A model generated the notes under the pieces. That model saw nothing but the letters and a program-made list of their open reading frames with translations. It did no database searches and had not been told where the DNA came from. From the NCBI GenBank assembly GCA_947627465.1, contig CANQWD010000013.1:1-64000 (forward strand): a stretch of DNA of 64,000 nucleotides, written 5' to 3'. Shown in pieces: positions 15,430-24,723 of this stretch. Position 1 is the first letter of the stretch; the number at the start of each line of letters is the position of its first letter. Both the position numbers and the translations under genes were made by a program. The stretch comes from an uncultured Clostridia bacterium. Its GTDB lineage: Bacteria > Bacillota > Clostridia > Oscillospirales > Ruminococcaceae.

Positions 15430-15454
15430 CAAATTTCGAGTTTTGGTGTATAAT
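15426..15454 (+). promoter_or_regulatory. Consensus promoter of the lipoprotein moron
   Basis: TTGACA (15426-15431), 17-bp spacer, TATAAT (15449-15454). It overlaps the Gp15 stop codon and allows expression of the next gene from the silent prophage. Confidence 0.9.
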
Positions 15455-15481
15455 GAAAGAAAATATTTGGAGGTAATTTAT

Positions 15482-16078
15482 ATGAAAAAATTTCTTTGCG
15501 TTATACTTTGCGCGGCGGTGGCGCTGACTTCGGGGTGTTCTAATGTTTCGCAAGAGGAATACAATTCTCTTGTGGAGGAAAATTCTCAATTAAAAGCGGA
15601 CAATGAGCGCATTTTAGATGAGAAAAACGATTTAGAGAAGGAAAATAACACATTAAAAGAAAACCTCGATGTGAAAACAGAATGTTTTAACATTTGCACA
15701 TGGATGCTTGGAAGACCCCAATCGGCTGTGGCTAAGAATGAATTTAAAAATGTAATTGATGGACTCACAACGGAAGGTACATATTACGTAGAAAATTCCG
15801 AGTTCACTGCAAAAAATGTTGCAACGTTTAGCAGCAAATTTAAACCCAAAGAAATTGCGGAATACATTAAAGGCTTTGAGGATAAATTGGAAAGCGGTGC
15901 TGAATCCATGTTTGAGGCAGGTGAAAAAAACACAGTGACGATTTATCGATATGAAAATGGCAACATTATCGCGACATTTTATTTATACAAGGATAAATCA
16001 AATGCTGTAAACCATAAAGCTTTTTTCACTCAATATGGAACAGACGTTGCCGATCAGTACAGTTTATTGAATCACTGA
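15482..16078 (+). CDS. Prophage-encoded lipoprotein (moron cargo)
   Basis: 198 residues from ATG 15482 (GGAGG upstream); the track start at 15392 is upstream of the promoter. It has a lipoprotein signal (MKKFLCVILCAAVALTSGC, lipobox TSGC with Cys19), a coiled coil at about 28-62 (rich in EEN, EKEN, LKEN repeats), then a globular domain of unknown function. It interrupts the tail genes between the Gp15 and tape-measure genes, with its own promoter and terminator, and is AT-richer than its neighbours. That is the pattern of a lysogenic-conversion gene. Superinfection exclusion is one possible role, not shown. Confidence 0.8.
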   Translation: MKKFLCVILCAAVALTSGCSNVSQEEYNSLVEENSQLKADNERILDEKNDLEKENNTLKENLDVKTECFNICTWMLGRPQSAVAKNEFKNVIDGLTTEGTYYVENSEFTAKNVATFSSKFKPKEIAEYIKGFEDKLESGAESMFEAGEKNTVTIYRYENGNIIATFYLYKDKSNAVNHKAFFTQYGTDVADQYSLLNH

Positions 16079-16099
16079 TTTGTTGATGTTTATTAGCTT

Positions 16100-16124
16100 G
16101 CACCCTACCTAGTGGGGTGCTTTT
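16100..16124 (+). terminator. Terminator of the lipoprotein moron
   Basis: GCACCCTA (16100-16107) pairs with TGGGGTGC (16113-16120), loop CCTAG, followed by TTTT. It closes the independent cargo transcript before the tape-measure gene. Confidence 0.85.
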
Positions 16125-16155
16125 ATTATACCAAAAAATAAAAGGAGATGATATC

Positions 16156-19086
16156 ATGGCAGGGAGCTATGACGGCTCGATACGAATAGACACGTCGATA
16201 AATTCAGCGCCGATTGACAGCGGCATTTCGGCGATCGAAAATAAAATCAAGAGCATTGGAACTGCTATAGGGCTTGCTTTCGGCGTAAAAGAGCTTGTGG
16301 ATTTCGGTAAAAGAGCCGTGACCGCCGCGTCCGATCTCTCCGAAGCGCAAAATGTCGTTGACACGGCGTTTGGAGATATGTCGTGGAAAATGGAGCAGTT
16401 TGCTTCGACCGCGCTTGAAACCTACGGCATTTCGGAGCTGACGGCTAAAAATATGGGCAGCACTTATATGGCGATGGCAAAGGGGATGGGCGTGGCGACC
16501 GACGCGGCTTCGGATATGGCGGTAACGCTTACCGGGCGGCTGTCGGATATCATGTCCTTTTATAACAAAACTCAAAGCGAGGTCGACACGATCGGGCGGG
16601 CGCTTATAACCGGCGAAACCGAGCCGCTGAAAGCGATAGGCGTTGTTATGACGCAGACAAATTTGTCCGCATACGCTATGGCACAAGGGTTCGCGAAAAC
16701 CTACGATGAGATGAGCGCGAACGAGCAACTGCTTGTGCGTTACAAATACTTTCTGGAACAGACGTCAATGGCTCAAGACGACTTTGCGAAAACTTCCGAG
16801 GGCTGGGCGAACCAAACACGTACCCTTTCGGAACGCTGGAACGAGTTTATAACAAACTTCGGCAGTTTAATAATGAATACTTTAACACCCGCCTTGCAGT
16901 TCGCAAACGAGGCGGTGTCATTTTTGAACGAGCTGTTTTTTGGCGGCAGCGGGAACGCGGAAAACGCGACCGCCGTTCAAAACGCCGAGGCGGTCACGGA
17001 TGAAGTGACTTCAATGGGGACGGCGGCGGACAAATCCAAAAAGAAGCTCAACAATCTCATTGCGGGCTTTGACGAACTGCACATTATCAGCGGTTCGGGA
17101 TCCGATAAGGATAAAGAACAAACGACCGACGCGGGTATCGACACATCAAATCTCCTCGGCGTAAATCTGGATGCCGATACAAAAAACGCTAAAAAAGCTG
17201 CGGGGAAATACCGCGATGTTATCGACGAAATTTATCTCGCGTTCAAGCGGCATCCGCTCACCAAAGCTGTTGAGAATATTATAAAGGGTGTCGGTAAGTT
17301 TTTTGGCTTTATCAAAGATAACGATAAGATCAGCGCGGGCGGTATCGTTGATACGCTTATGGATATCCTCACCGCGATTTTAGCGTACAAAGCGGTTAAA
17401 GGTATTGCCGGCGGAGTACAGACATTTGCCAAGGGGTTTAGCGGACTTATCGGTATAATTACAAAGCACCCGGTGGCGGCTGCCGTTATCGGTATTACCG
17501 GACTTGTGGTCGGAATAATCGCGCTGAATGATGAGCTTAAGAGACAAGAAATAGCGTCGCATTTCGGAGATATTTCCATATCGCTTGAGGAAATTGATGA
17601 GCTTGTGTCGCCGATAGATTCGGATATAAACAAGCTCGCCGACGCATTCAGCGATAATGAAAGCAAAATAGAATCATCGCGAGACAGATTTATTGAACTT
17701 TCAAAAGCTGTAGAAAATACCACCGAAGCCCTTAAATTCGATAACAGCGTCGAGGGCGTGCGAAATTTAGATAAGATGGTCGATGAATATGCCGACGCTG
17801 CGCTTGATTATATTGACGCGAGAAACGATACTTCCGCACTTATGCAAATGTACATGGGCGACGGTACTATCAGCGAGGAAGAGCAGCATGTTCTCGATGT
17901 TAAAGCGAGTTTAAAGAGCGATTTTTCAAGCAAGGTTGAGGAGATACGCGAACAAATTCACTCAATTACACAAAAAGCTGCAGATGAAAACCGTGGCCTT
18001 GTTGAGGCGGAGATTGAAAATATTAAAAAGCTATACAGCGAGCTTGCCAAAATGACATCTACACAGAGTGATATTGAGCAAACCGCCGCATGGGAACGGC
18101 TTACAACGCGAGCCTATACATATGACAGTTATGACGAGCTGCTTGACGAGATTAAAAAAGCCCGCGAAAAATCGGATGAATCGCTAAAGGAAATTGACGA
18201 GGCGAATTTTAAAGATTTGGCAAGCACTATTGCTGAAATGCGTGCGAGAGGTGATTCCGAAGAAGAAATAAACTCATACCGCGACGATTTTATAAAATCT
18301 AAAGACAAAGAATTGCGCGATCGCAAAAAGAAGTCTGCAGAATACGAAAAGAAGCTTCTCGACGCATGGGGCAAGGCACACTACGACTTTACCGAGGAAT
18401 CTTTATTTGAAAAATACACATCAGGCAACATATCGTTTTCCGGCGAAAAAGAAAAAGAGCGTTTGAAAAAGTATTATGAAGCATATAAAAGCGCTCTGCA
18501 AAGCGGAGATAACCAACAAGAATATATTGACAAGCTGAAACAAATGGCAAGTGATCTCAACGAACAATACTATTTGGAAACAGCGTCGGCGCTTTACCGC
18601 GCTCTTGCGTCCGAGGACAAAACATACGGCGATTGGGCGGACGAACGCGAAGCTGTCGTACAGTCTCTTACGGAGCTTGGTGAGGAAGGGACAAGCGGAT
18701 TTATGGACGCTGCCGCCGGCGTGCTTGAGGGTGCGGAAACCTTTGACGGACAGGCTCTGTTTCCCGATATAAGCGAATTTTACCAAAGCGGCAGCGATTC
18801 CGGAGAAGCATGGGTCAACGGCGCTCTGGATTATATACACGAAGCGGCTAAATCAACGGACTTTAAAAAGGAGTTGATAAGCTTCGGTGATTTTACTGTA
18901 GAAAATGAGGTTAAATCACCAAGAGTAGATCCGTTTATCAGTCCGGATTGGAGACAATTACCGAACGCCGAAACAACCGTAGTTTTTAATATAAACGATG
19001 AGACGCAAGAAAAAGTTACCATACCGAGCGGTTTAGAAGAGTATATAACTTACGATCGCAATCTGGTCAACGGGAAAGGAAGATAA
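16156..19086 (+). CDS. Tail tape measure protein
   Basis: 976 residues from ATG 16156 (AAAGGAGATG upstream). The N-terminal region (ASDLSEAQNVVDTAFGDMSW, TAKNMGSTYMAMAKGMGVAT) is the conserved tape-measure start found in Firmicute siphophages. A hydrophobic segment lies at about 440-465, and several long coiled coils fill 500-850. The tape measure sets tail length and helps DNA entry. At roughly 1.5 angstroms per residue it would fit a tail of about 145 nm (family rule, not measured). Confidence 0.92.
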   Translation: MAGSYDGSIRIDTSINSAPIDSGISAIENKIKSIGTAIGLAFGVKELVDFGKRAVTAASDLSEAQNVVDTAFGDMSWKMEQFASTALETYGISELTAKNMGSTYMAMAKGMGVATDAASDMAVTLTGRLSDIMSFYNKTQSEVDTIGRALITGETEPLKAIGVVMTQTNLSAYAMAQGFAKTYDEMSANEQLLVRYKYFLEQTSMAQDDFAKTSEGWANQTRTLSERWNEFITNFGSLIMNTLTPALQFANEAVSFLNELFFGGSGNAENATAVQNAEAVTDEVTSMGTAADKSKKKLNNLIAGFDELHIISGSGSDKDKEQTTDAGIDTSNLLGVNLDADTKNAKKAAGKYRDVIDEIYLAFKRHPLTKAVENIIKGVGKFFGFIKDNDKISAGGIVDTLMDILTAILAYKAVKGIAGGVQTFAKGFSGLIGIITKHPVAAAVIGITGLVVGIIALNDELKRQEIASHFGDISISLEEIDELVSPIDSDINKLADAFSDNESKIESSRDRFIELSKAVENTTEALKFDNSVEGVRNLDKMVDEYADAALDYIDARNDTSALMQMYMGDGTISEEEQHVLDVKASLKSDFSSKVEEIREQIHSITQKAADENRGLVEAEIENIKKLYSELAKMTSTQSDIEQTAAWERLTTRAYTYDSYDELLDEIKKAREKSDESLKEIDEANFKDLASTIAEMRARGDSEEEINSYRDDFIKSKDKELRDRKKKSAEYEKKLLDAWGKAHYDFTEESLFEKYTSGNISFSGEKEKERLKKYYEAYKSALQSGDNQQEYIDKLKQMASDLNEQYYLETASALYRALASEDKTYGDWADEREAVVQSLTELGEEGTSGFMDAAAGVLEGAETFDGQALFPDISEFYQSGSDSGEAWVNGALDYIHEAAKSTDFKKELISFGDFTVENEVKSPRVDPFISPDWRQLPNAETTVVFNINDETQEKVTIPSGLEEYITYDRNLVNGKGR

Positions 19087-19087
19087 A

Positions 19088-19441
19088 ATGGATGTAATAA
19101 AAATCAACGGAACACCGCTTCCCGGAAATATTGTCATGTACAAGGGTACGATAATCGATGTGGACGGCAACGGCGCGGGCACAACGGAAACGGGCATAAC
19201 GATACGCGACGTTCGCCGCAGAAATAAAAACAAAATCATGCTGAAGCTGGACGGACTAACACTTAAAGAGTTCGGCAATATTATGTCGGCGATCAATTCG
19301 CCGAGCTTTACCGTAACGTTTTTCTGCGGCTCTTACAAAACGATAACCTGTTATGCGGGCGATAAAAATTGGGAGGGGTATAAGGTCGTCAGCGAAAGCA
19401 AAAGCCGCTGGCGGCTTGAAGTAAATTTGATAGAATATTAA
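19088..19441 (+). CDS. Distal tail/baseplate protein (DUF6711-like)
   Basis: 117 residues, beta-rich (IKINGTPLPGNIVMYKGTII, TFFCGSYKTITCYAGDKNWE). It sits right after the tape measure, where siphophages encode the distal tail hub. It is small for a full Dit protein, so the family assignment is tentative. Confidence 0.7.
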   Translation: MDVIKINGTPLPGNIVMYKGTIIDVDGNGAGTTETGITIRDVRRRNKNKIMLKLDGLTLKEFGNIMSAINSPSFTVTFFCGSYKTITCYAGDKNWEGYKVVSESKSRWRLEVNLIEY

Positions 19442-19454
19442 GGAGGCGGCAAAA

Positions 19455-21311
19455 GTGTATGACGTAAGCGACGCTTATAAAAAAGCGATCGTACAGGACT
19501 TTCAAGAGTGGAAAGCAGAGGTGCGGGTGCGCTACGCGAACGGTGAGCAAAAGGTTTTTGACGACAATGCGATAAAGGACGGTATTACAATAGATTCCCA
19601 GATGATGTCCTGCGGCTCCGGTGAAAATGTGATAGACGTCGGTGCAGTACCTGCAAAAACTGTAAGGCTCACTCTGATAGACGACAGCACCGATCTGCAC
19701 CGTTATGCGGGAGCAAGGATTTCAATACATATATCTCTCAAACTCGAAAACGGTGAATATGAGCGCATACCTATGGGAGCGTTTTTTGTCGATTCCAGTG
19801 CGCTGTCGCGGGTCGATAATAAAATAAGCATCGTAGGGCATGACGGTATGCTGTCGTTTCAATATGCGCTCAGAGACGACCACCGCGCGGCTCTTAAAAG
19901 CAAAAATGCGACAGAGGCGGCGCGGCTTTTGGCAGCGTACAGTGCGTGCGGGTTTTCACAAGACCTTTCACAGCTTCCCAACGGCAATATACCGCTAAAC
20001 TTCGACAGTACGCAAATTGAGACGGCATGGGACGGCATTATGTGGATAGCTCAGATAATGGGCTGCTTTGGGCGTATCAACCGTCAAAATTATCTGGAAT
20101 TCGTGCCGATAATGTCGGAATGGGAATGGTTTAACGAAGATCACACTTGGGGCACGATCATCGCGGCGCGAAACATTGAAGGCGATCAACGGTATGATGA
20201 GATAACATACACGGATGACCGAATACATATTGTCGGCGTAGCGATGAAAGGTGATGACGACAAGCTTGTTACCCGTGGCGGCGGCGGACTTATCGATGAT
20301 GCCAATATCACGATAAACCTCGAAAAGAACCCCATAATCGCGGGATGCGGCAAAACACTTGAAGCGATTTTAGATGATATTTTGGAGCAGTTGTCAACAG
20401 CATATTTTTATGCGTTTCGCAGTGTAATAAAAAACGATCCCTCGCTTGATGCGGGTGATGTTATACGCCTTAGAGGCGGACGCATAAGCGGCACAAATAA
20501 AAACAACGATCTAATTGGTTTTATTACTCACAGCACTTGGGAGTATCACGGGCGGCAGACGATAACCAATGTCGGGCAGGTGCCGATAGTATACCGCGAC
20601 GCTTCCGACGCTGCGGCACTATCTGACGATAATGAGAACAACATTGCACTTTTGGCTGACGGACAGCCGTCAGACGAATTGTTTTATGTGCCGCCAATTC
20701 CTCAGTCGCAAAAGGCGAAAGTCGGAAACGCAATAAAAACCGCGATAATAGTATCGCAGTACACGTCGGAGTACATGCAATACGAATACACGGTACTGCC
20801 TGTGACGACATTCCCCGTGCTGTACGGCGGCTCTACGTCGAATTCCGTAATATGCTGCGGACTTGTAAACGGATGTTATTCCTACTCAAAGGAAAGCGGA
20901 CGGGCCTTTGATGAGAACGGGAAATTGTTGTATGTTGATTATACTTTGGGGTATGGGTTCGTAGACGCTGAAACCGGTGAGAAAATAACGCGCGAAGAAA
21001 CACGTAGATCCTGGACCGGAGAAGATAGCATAGGCAGCCCCGACGGCGGCACGGTTACGCTGCAATCTGTAGTAAGCAGCGGCGGGCTTGGTTATGGGTT
21101 TATAACCGTGCAAATAGTATTTAAATGGTCGGGAGCGCCTGACGACCCAACAATTTGGAAAGGCATAATGCTTGATTTTAAAAACAAAACAGAATTGGAT
21201 GCGGCATTGGGGTTGACTACGGAATATGTGCAGTCAAGCGAAGTGAACGTAACGGCTACGAAAATGGGCGGCGAATTCACCCCGGGTTCGATACCCGTTG
21301 ATTTAAACTAG
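19455..21311 (+). CDS. Tail-tip / baseplate structural protein
   Basis: 618 residues starting at GTG 19455 with AGGAGG eight bases upstream. The first 200 residues look like a baseplate hub (VRVRYANGEQKVFDDNAIKD, RIPMGAFFVDSSALSRVDNK, then ISIVGHDGMLSF), as in Gp18/Tal-like proteins of Listeria and clostridial phages. The C-terminal half is less conserved and may carry receptor contacts. Gene order supports the call. Confidence 0.8.
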   Translation: MYDVSDAYKKAIVQDFQEWKAEVRVRYANGEQKVFDDNAIKDGITIDSQMMSCGSGENVIDVGAVPAKTVRLTLIDDSTDLHRYAGARISIHISLKLENGEYERIPMGAFFVDSSALSRVDNKISIVGHDGMLSFQYALRDDHRAALKSKNATEAARLLAAYSACGFSQDLSQLPNGNIPLNFDSTQIETAWDGIMWIAQIMGCFGRINRQNYLEFVPIMSEWEWFNEDHTWGTIIAARNIEGDQRYDEITYTDDRIHIVGVAMKGDDDKLVTRGGGGLIDDANITINLEKNPIIAGCGKTLEAILDDILEQLSTAYFYAFRSVIKNDPSLDAGDVIRLRGGRISGTNKNNDLIGFITHSTWEYHGRQTITNVGQVPIVYRDASDAAALSDDNENNIALLADGQPSDELFYVPPIPQSQKAKVGNAIKTAIIVSQYTSEYMQYEYTVLPVTTFPVLYGGSTSNSVICCGLVNGCYSYSKESGRAFDENGKLLYVDYTLGYGFVDAETGEKITREETRRSWTGEDSIGSPDGGTVTLQSVVSSGGLGYGFITVQIVFKWSGAPDDPTIWKGIMLDFKNKTELDAALGLTTEYVQSSEVNVTATKMGGEFTPGSIPVDLN

Positions 21312-21320
21312 GAGGTAAAT

Positions 21321-22307
21321 ATGATAAAAAGAGTGACATTAAGCGGCTCGGAAGTCAAGGTTGAAGACCTCGGCGGACAGAACGCCGCGATAAAAAATCT
21401 CGGCGGCGGCACGATATACGCGAGCGCGTTTCCGAACATCACCGAGGACGCGGACAACGTTATCGAAATTCCCGCGGGCGGCGGCGAGGTGCTGCTTAAC
21501 GCGCGGGGAACGGTGTACGTGCTCGGCACGGGAAAGGTTCAGTTGACGGGCACCGATTACGCGGCGCCAAATTTTAAGCTGCCGTCATCGTCAAGCGGCG
21601 GTGGCGGCGAGATCATCAACGAGGGCGTTTATTGCGGAAAGCTTGAAATGACGGGTCAGCCGCAGCAGGGCACGTATTTTAAAGCTGCCGATTACGTGTG
21701 CGATACGGTGAAGCAAAGGGCAAAAACCGCATCTTCACTTCTTGCGGAGCTTACCGGTTGGGAGCTGCAAAGCGACGGCTATACGGTGCTCGCGAACGGC
21801 GTGGGATTTGCGATCACCGAGACCTATGTGTATTTTGTGAATTCCTCTGGTGATAAAGTCGGCGGCGCGGATTTTCGGCACAACAGATTTTCCGAAAATA
21901 TGCAATACAACATCAGCGTATGCAAAAGCGGCGGCGTGACGGCTTGGGGAATTGGAACATCTCTCGAACGGCAATTGATGTTCGCGTATTATGACGGCTC
22001 AAACGGCGGCGAACCCGCCGTTATTGCTGCGTATAGCGGGAGTATCTACATACTGCACAAGGGTGATGAAACCTATACAACATTTTCCACTCTGTATAGT
22101 TACAGTATGGATGCGGAGTATGCGGAAGCGCACGCGCTGTGCGATCTCAGCCGCGGAATCGTGCTTCGCGATTTGTATATTTTAAGTGCCGCGAACGCCG
22201 TGCCGCAGTCGGGAGAGCCTATGATTATCGGCACGGGAGAATTTTTCGCGGTAATCAATCCAAGCTACAGCGACATTCCCGTGCTTGCTGTCAAGGTGAG
22301 GGGGTGA
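21321..22307 (+). CDS. Tail fibre / receptor-binding-like protein
   Basis: 328 residues. Residues 1-95 are Gly/Val-rich and beta-structured (GGTIYASAFPNITEDADNVI), followed by a serine-glycine linker (SSSSGGGG, about 94-101). The C-terminal 220 residues form a separate domain. A head-linker-head layout before the holin gene suggests a receptor-binding or baseplate-tip protein. No enzyme motif seen. Confidence 0.65.
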   Translation: MIKRVTLSGSEVKVEDLGGQNAAIKNLGGGTIYASAFPNITEDADNVIEIPAGGGEVLLNARGTVYVLGTGKVQLTGTDYAAPNFKLPSSSSGGGGEIINEGVYCGKLEMTGQPQQGTYFKAADYVCDTVKQRAKTASSLLAELTGWELQSDGYTVLANGVGFAITETYVYFVNSSGDKVGGADFRHNRFSENMQYNISVCKSGGVTAWGIGTSLERQLMFAYYDGSNGGEPAVIAAYSGSIYILHKGDETYTTFSTLYSYSMDAEYAEAHALCDLSRGIVLRDLYILSAANAVPQSGEPMIIGTGEFFAVINPSYSDIPVLAVKVRG

Positions 22308-22368
22308 TCGTATGGACAGAAAGGCATTTTTATTAACTTAAAACTTGACGATTTAAGGAGGAATTTTT

Positions 22369-22593
22369 ATGAAAATTGACTGGAAAAGAAAGCTTACCTC
22401 GCGTAAGCTCTGGGTGAGTATCGCGGGATTTGTCGCGGGAATGGTCGTCATTTTCGGCGGACAGCAAGAGACAGCCGACAAGGTCAGCGGCGCTATTTTG
22501 AGCGGCGCGGCGGTCGTGGGGTATGTGCTCGGCGAGGGATTAGCCGATGGTGGGAACAAAGAAAACACAAACAACAGTTGTAAGGAGGACTGA
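22369..22593 (+). CDS. Phage holin
   Basis: 74 residues with two membrane segments (KLWVSIAGFVAGMVVIFG and AILSGAAVVGYVLGEGLA) and a charged C-terminus, typical of small class II-like holins of Firmicute phages. AAGGAGG precedes the ATG. It lies 3 bases upstream of the endolysin gene, forming a lysis cassette. Confidence 0.88.
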   Translation: MKIDWKRKLTSRKLWVSIAGFVAGMVVIFGGQQETADKVSGAILSGAAVVGYVLGEGLADGGNKENTNNSCKED

Positions 22594-22596
22594 ATT

Positions 22597-23595
22597 ATGG
22601 CACTTAATATCAAAGGCGTAGACATCAGCTACTGCCAGCACGGACTTGACTACGCAAAACTGAAAGCGGACGGCAACGAGTTCGCGATTATCCGCGCGAG
22701 CGTTACGGGAACTTCGTCGCATAAGCAATTTGTTGATGAGCTTCTGAACCGTCATGTAAACGGCTGTATCGCACAAGGAATTGACTACGGATTTTATCAC
22801 TACTCTTGTGCAACGAGCGTTGACGAAGCGAAAAAGGAAGCGCAATTTATCGTTGAGCAGATCAAGAAGTATCCGCTCCCGAAATATCCCGTGTTCTTCG
22901 ACGCGGAGGATATGCAAATCGCAAACAAGGGCAAAAAGACCGCGACAGACATTGCGATTGCTTTCATCGATGAGGTTCAGCGGCTCGGCTATCCGTCGGG
23001 AATTTACGCAAACCCGTCGTGGATGGAAACCTATCTTGAAAAAAGCCGCATTATGCAGCACTGTGACATCTGGCTTGCTCATTGGGTTGCGGAAAGTTCG
23101 TATCATTACGGACAAAAGCTGTGGCAGAACGGCTTGAAATACTCGGCGGGTATGCAGATCGACAGTGATATTTGCTTTATCGACTATCCCGCGCAGACCG
23201 AGAACTGGTACAAAACCCACGGCAAGACGTACACTAAGCCCACACTTAAATCCACCGATGAGATTATCGAGGAAATCTGGGAGGGACGCTGGGGCAACGG
23301 TGAACAGCGCTATCACGATCTCGCCGCCGCGGGATATGATCCTTATGAGATTATGGACGAGCTTAACAGACGGCTTGAAGAAAAGAAAAAGTCCGAAAAT
23401 TCCGTAGGAACAATCAAAGTCGGTTCGTCTGTTATGGTAAAGAGCGGCGCAAAGACCTACAACGGCGGATATCTCGCTTCGTTCGTCTCCAACCGTCCGC
23501 ACACCGTCACTGAGCTTGTCGGCGACCGCGCGGTTATCTGCTACGGCAATGTAGTCGTCGCGGCAGTGAATGTTAACAATCTTACATTGGCATAA
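22597..23595 (+). CDS. Endolysin: GH25 muramidase with Cpl-7 and SH3-like cell-wall domains
   Basis: 332 residues. The GH25 catalytic domain spans about 1-205 (NIKGVDISYCQHGLDYAKLK; acidic pair in FFDAEDMQ). Residues about 224-265 form one Cpl-7 (CW_7) repeat (EEIWEGRWGNGEQRYHDLAA). The last 60 residues form an SH3-like binding domain (VGTIKVGSSVMVKSGAKTYN). It cleaves the N-acetylmuramic acid-N-acetylglucosamine bond for host lysis. It follows the holin and has AAGGAGG. Confidence 0.93.
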   Translation: MALNIKGVDISYCQHGLDYAKLKADGNEFAIIRASVTGTSSHKQFVDELLNRHVNGCIAQGIDYGFYHYSCATSVDEAKKEAQFIVEQIKKYPLPKYPVFFDAEDMQIANKGKKTATDIAIAFIDEVQRLGYPSGIYANPSWMETYLEKSRIMQHCDIWLAHWVAESSYHYGQKLWQNGLKYSAGMQIDSDICFIDYPAQTENWYKTHGKTYTKPTLKSTDEIIEEIWEGRWGNGEQRYHDLAAAGYDPYEIMDELNRRLEEKKKSENSVGTIKVGSSVMVKSGAKTYNGGYLASFVSNRPHTVTELVGDRAVICYGNVVVAAVNVNNLTLA

Positions 23596-23641
23596 TTTTT
23601 CGGTTGTCCGTATGAAAATCGGGCGGTCAAATAATTTAATG

Positions 23642-23670
23642 GCGGGGCTTTGCGCCTCGCTTATATTTTT
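23642..23670 (+). terminator. Possible weak terminator after the lysis cassette
   Basis: GCGGGGC (23642-23648) pairs with GCCTCGC (23654-23660) with one wobble, followed by TTATATTTTT. It may separate the lysis genes from the methyltransferase genes. Confidence 0.45.
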
Positions 23671-23685
23671 ATAGGGAGTGATTTT

Positions 23686-24435
23686 TTGAACAGTCCAATT
23701 ACAAGAATAGGCGGAAAAAAGCTTTTAAGAAAAACGATATGCGAACGCTTTCCGGATGCCGGAACATTTGAGCGTTATATTGAGGTGTTCGGCGGCGCGG
23801 GCTGGGTGCTGTTTTACAAAGATAAACACGCAGATCTGGAGGTTTACAACGACGCGGACGGCGAACTTGTCAATTTAATGCGATGTATAAAATATCATGC
23901 GGGCGAGCTTCAAAGGGAGCTTGACGGGTACTGTAATGCGCGTGAATTTTTCGAGGATATCCGCGCTCAAACGGATATACGGGGATTTACCGATATTCAG
24001 CGTGCCGCGCGGTATTTTCTGCGAATGAAGCTGTCGTTCGGCGCGGATATGCACTCGTACAGCTGCAGCGCTAAAAATCTTTCAAACGCGGTCGAATATC
24101 TTACGGACGTTCAGCAGCGGTTATTGTCGCCGTCGGTCGTAATAGAGCATAAGGATTTTGAAAATCTGATCAAGGTTTATGATCGTCCGAAGGCTTTTTT
24201 CTATTGCGATCCGCCGTATCATACCACCGAGAAATATTACGATATTAAGTTTACAGAAGCGGATCATATTCGACTTCACAATACTTTGGCGGCGATTAAG
24301 GGCAAATTCTTGCTGTCTTATAATGATGACGATTTTGTGAGAGATCTGTACAAGGACTTTAAAATCGAATCCGTTGAGCGAAATCATAACCTTTCAAGCG
24401 GTAAATTTAAAGAACTTATAATTACAAATTACTGA
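23686..24435 (+). CDS. DNA adenine N6-methyltransferase (Dam/D12 class)
   Basis: About 249 residues from TTG 23686 (AGGGAG seven bases upstream; the track start at 23650 lacks a ribosome site). Motif I is YIEVFGGAGWVLFYK and the catalytic motif IV is FYCDPPYHTTEKYY. The N-terminal SPITRIGGKKLLRKTI is typical of D12-class enzymes. No restriction partner lies nearby, so it is an orphan, probably modifying phage DNA against host restriction or regulating phage genes. Target site unknown. Confidence 0.92.
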   Translation: MNSPITRIGGKKLLRKTICERFPDAGTFERYIEVFGGAGWVLFYKDKHADLEVYNDADGELVNLMRCIKYHAGELQRELDGYCNAREFFEDIRAQTDIRGFTDIQRAARYFLRMKLSFGADMHSYSCSAKNLSNAVEYLTDVQQRLLSPSVVIEHKDFENLIKVYDRPKAFFYCDPPYHTTEKYYDIKFTEADHIRLHNTLAAIKGKFLLSYNDDDFVRDLYKDFKIESVERNHNLSSGKFKELIITNY

Positions 24436-24437
24436 TT

Positions 24438-24500
24438 CGATTTATTTTTTTTACGAAGTGAATAACGGATTTTGTTGCACGACGCAAACAAAATAAATCG
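24438..24500 (+). promoter_or_regulatory. Leader hairpin upstream of the Cro-like gene
   Basis: CGATTTATTTT (24438-24448) and AAAATAAATCG (24490-24500) are perfect 11-base complements. The right arm ends one base before GAGG of the ribosome site. An alternative inner pairing, TTTTGTTGC with GCAAACAAAA, overlaps it. The leader could modulate translation of the regulator. Confidence 0.5.
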
Positions 24501-24510
24501 GAGGTTTTTT

Positions 24511-24723
24511 ATGATCAACATAAAATTGCGCTCAATTTTGGAACGCAGAAACATGACGCAGTCGGAGCTTGCAAAACGCACGGGAATACGCCCGTCGACA
24601 ATATCCGATCTTTGCAATAATAACGCGGATTTTATTAAAACAGAAAATTTAAACCGCATTTTAAAAACGTTAAAATGTGATTTGAATGACGTTTTAGAAT
24701 TTAAGGACGGTGACGATCAGTGA
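24511..24723 (+). CDS. Cro/CI-family HTH regulator
   Basis: 70 residues from ATG 24511 (CGGAGG upstream). An almost complete single helix-turn-helix domain: LRSILERRNMTQSELAKRTG, IRPSTISDLCNN, then LNRILKTLKCDLNDVLEF. Length and form match minimal Cro-like regulators. It lies between two methyltransferase genes and overlaps the second by 4 bases, so it could control one or both. The target is unknown. Confidence 0.85.
   Translation: MINIKLRSILERRNMTQSELAKRTGIRPSTISDLCNNNADFIKTENLNRILKTLKCDLNDVLEFKDGDDQ

Noticed and set aside
22312-22341. Nine-codon ORF (ATG GAC AGA...) before the holin gene
   Set aside because: Too short to support; may be a remnant of an XkdX-like small gene but nothing confirms it.
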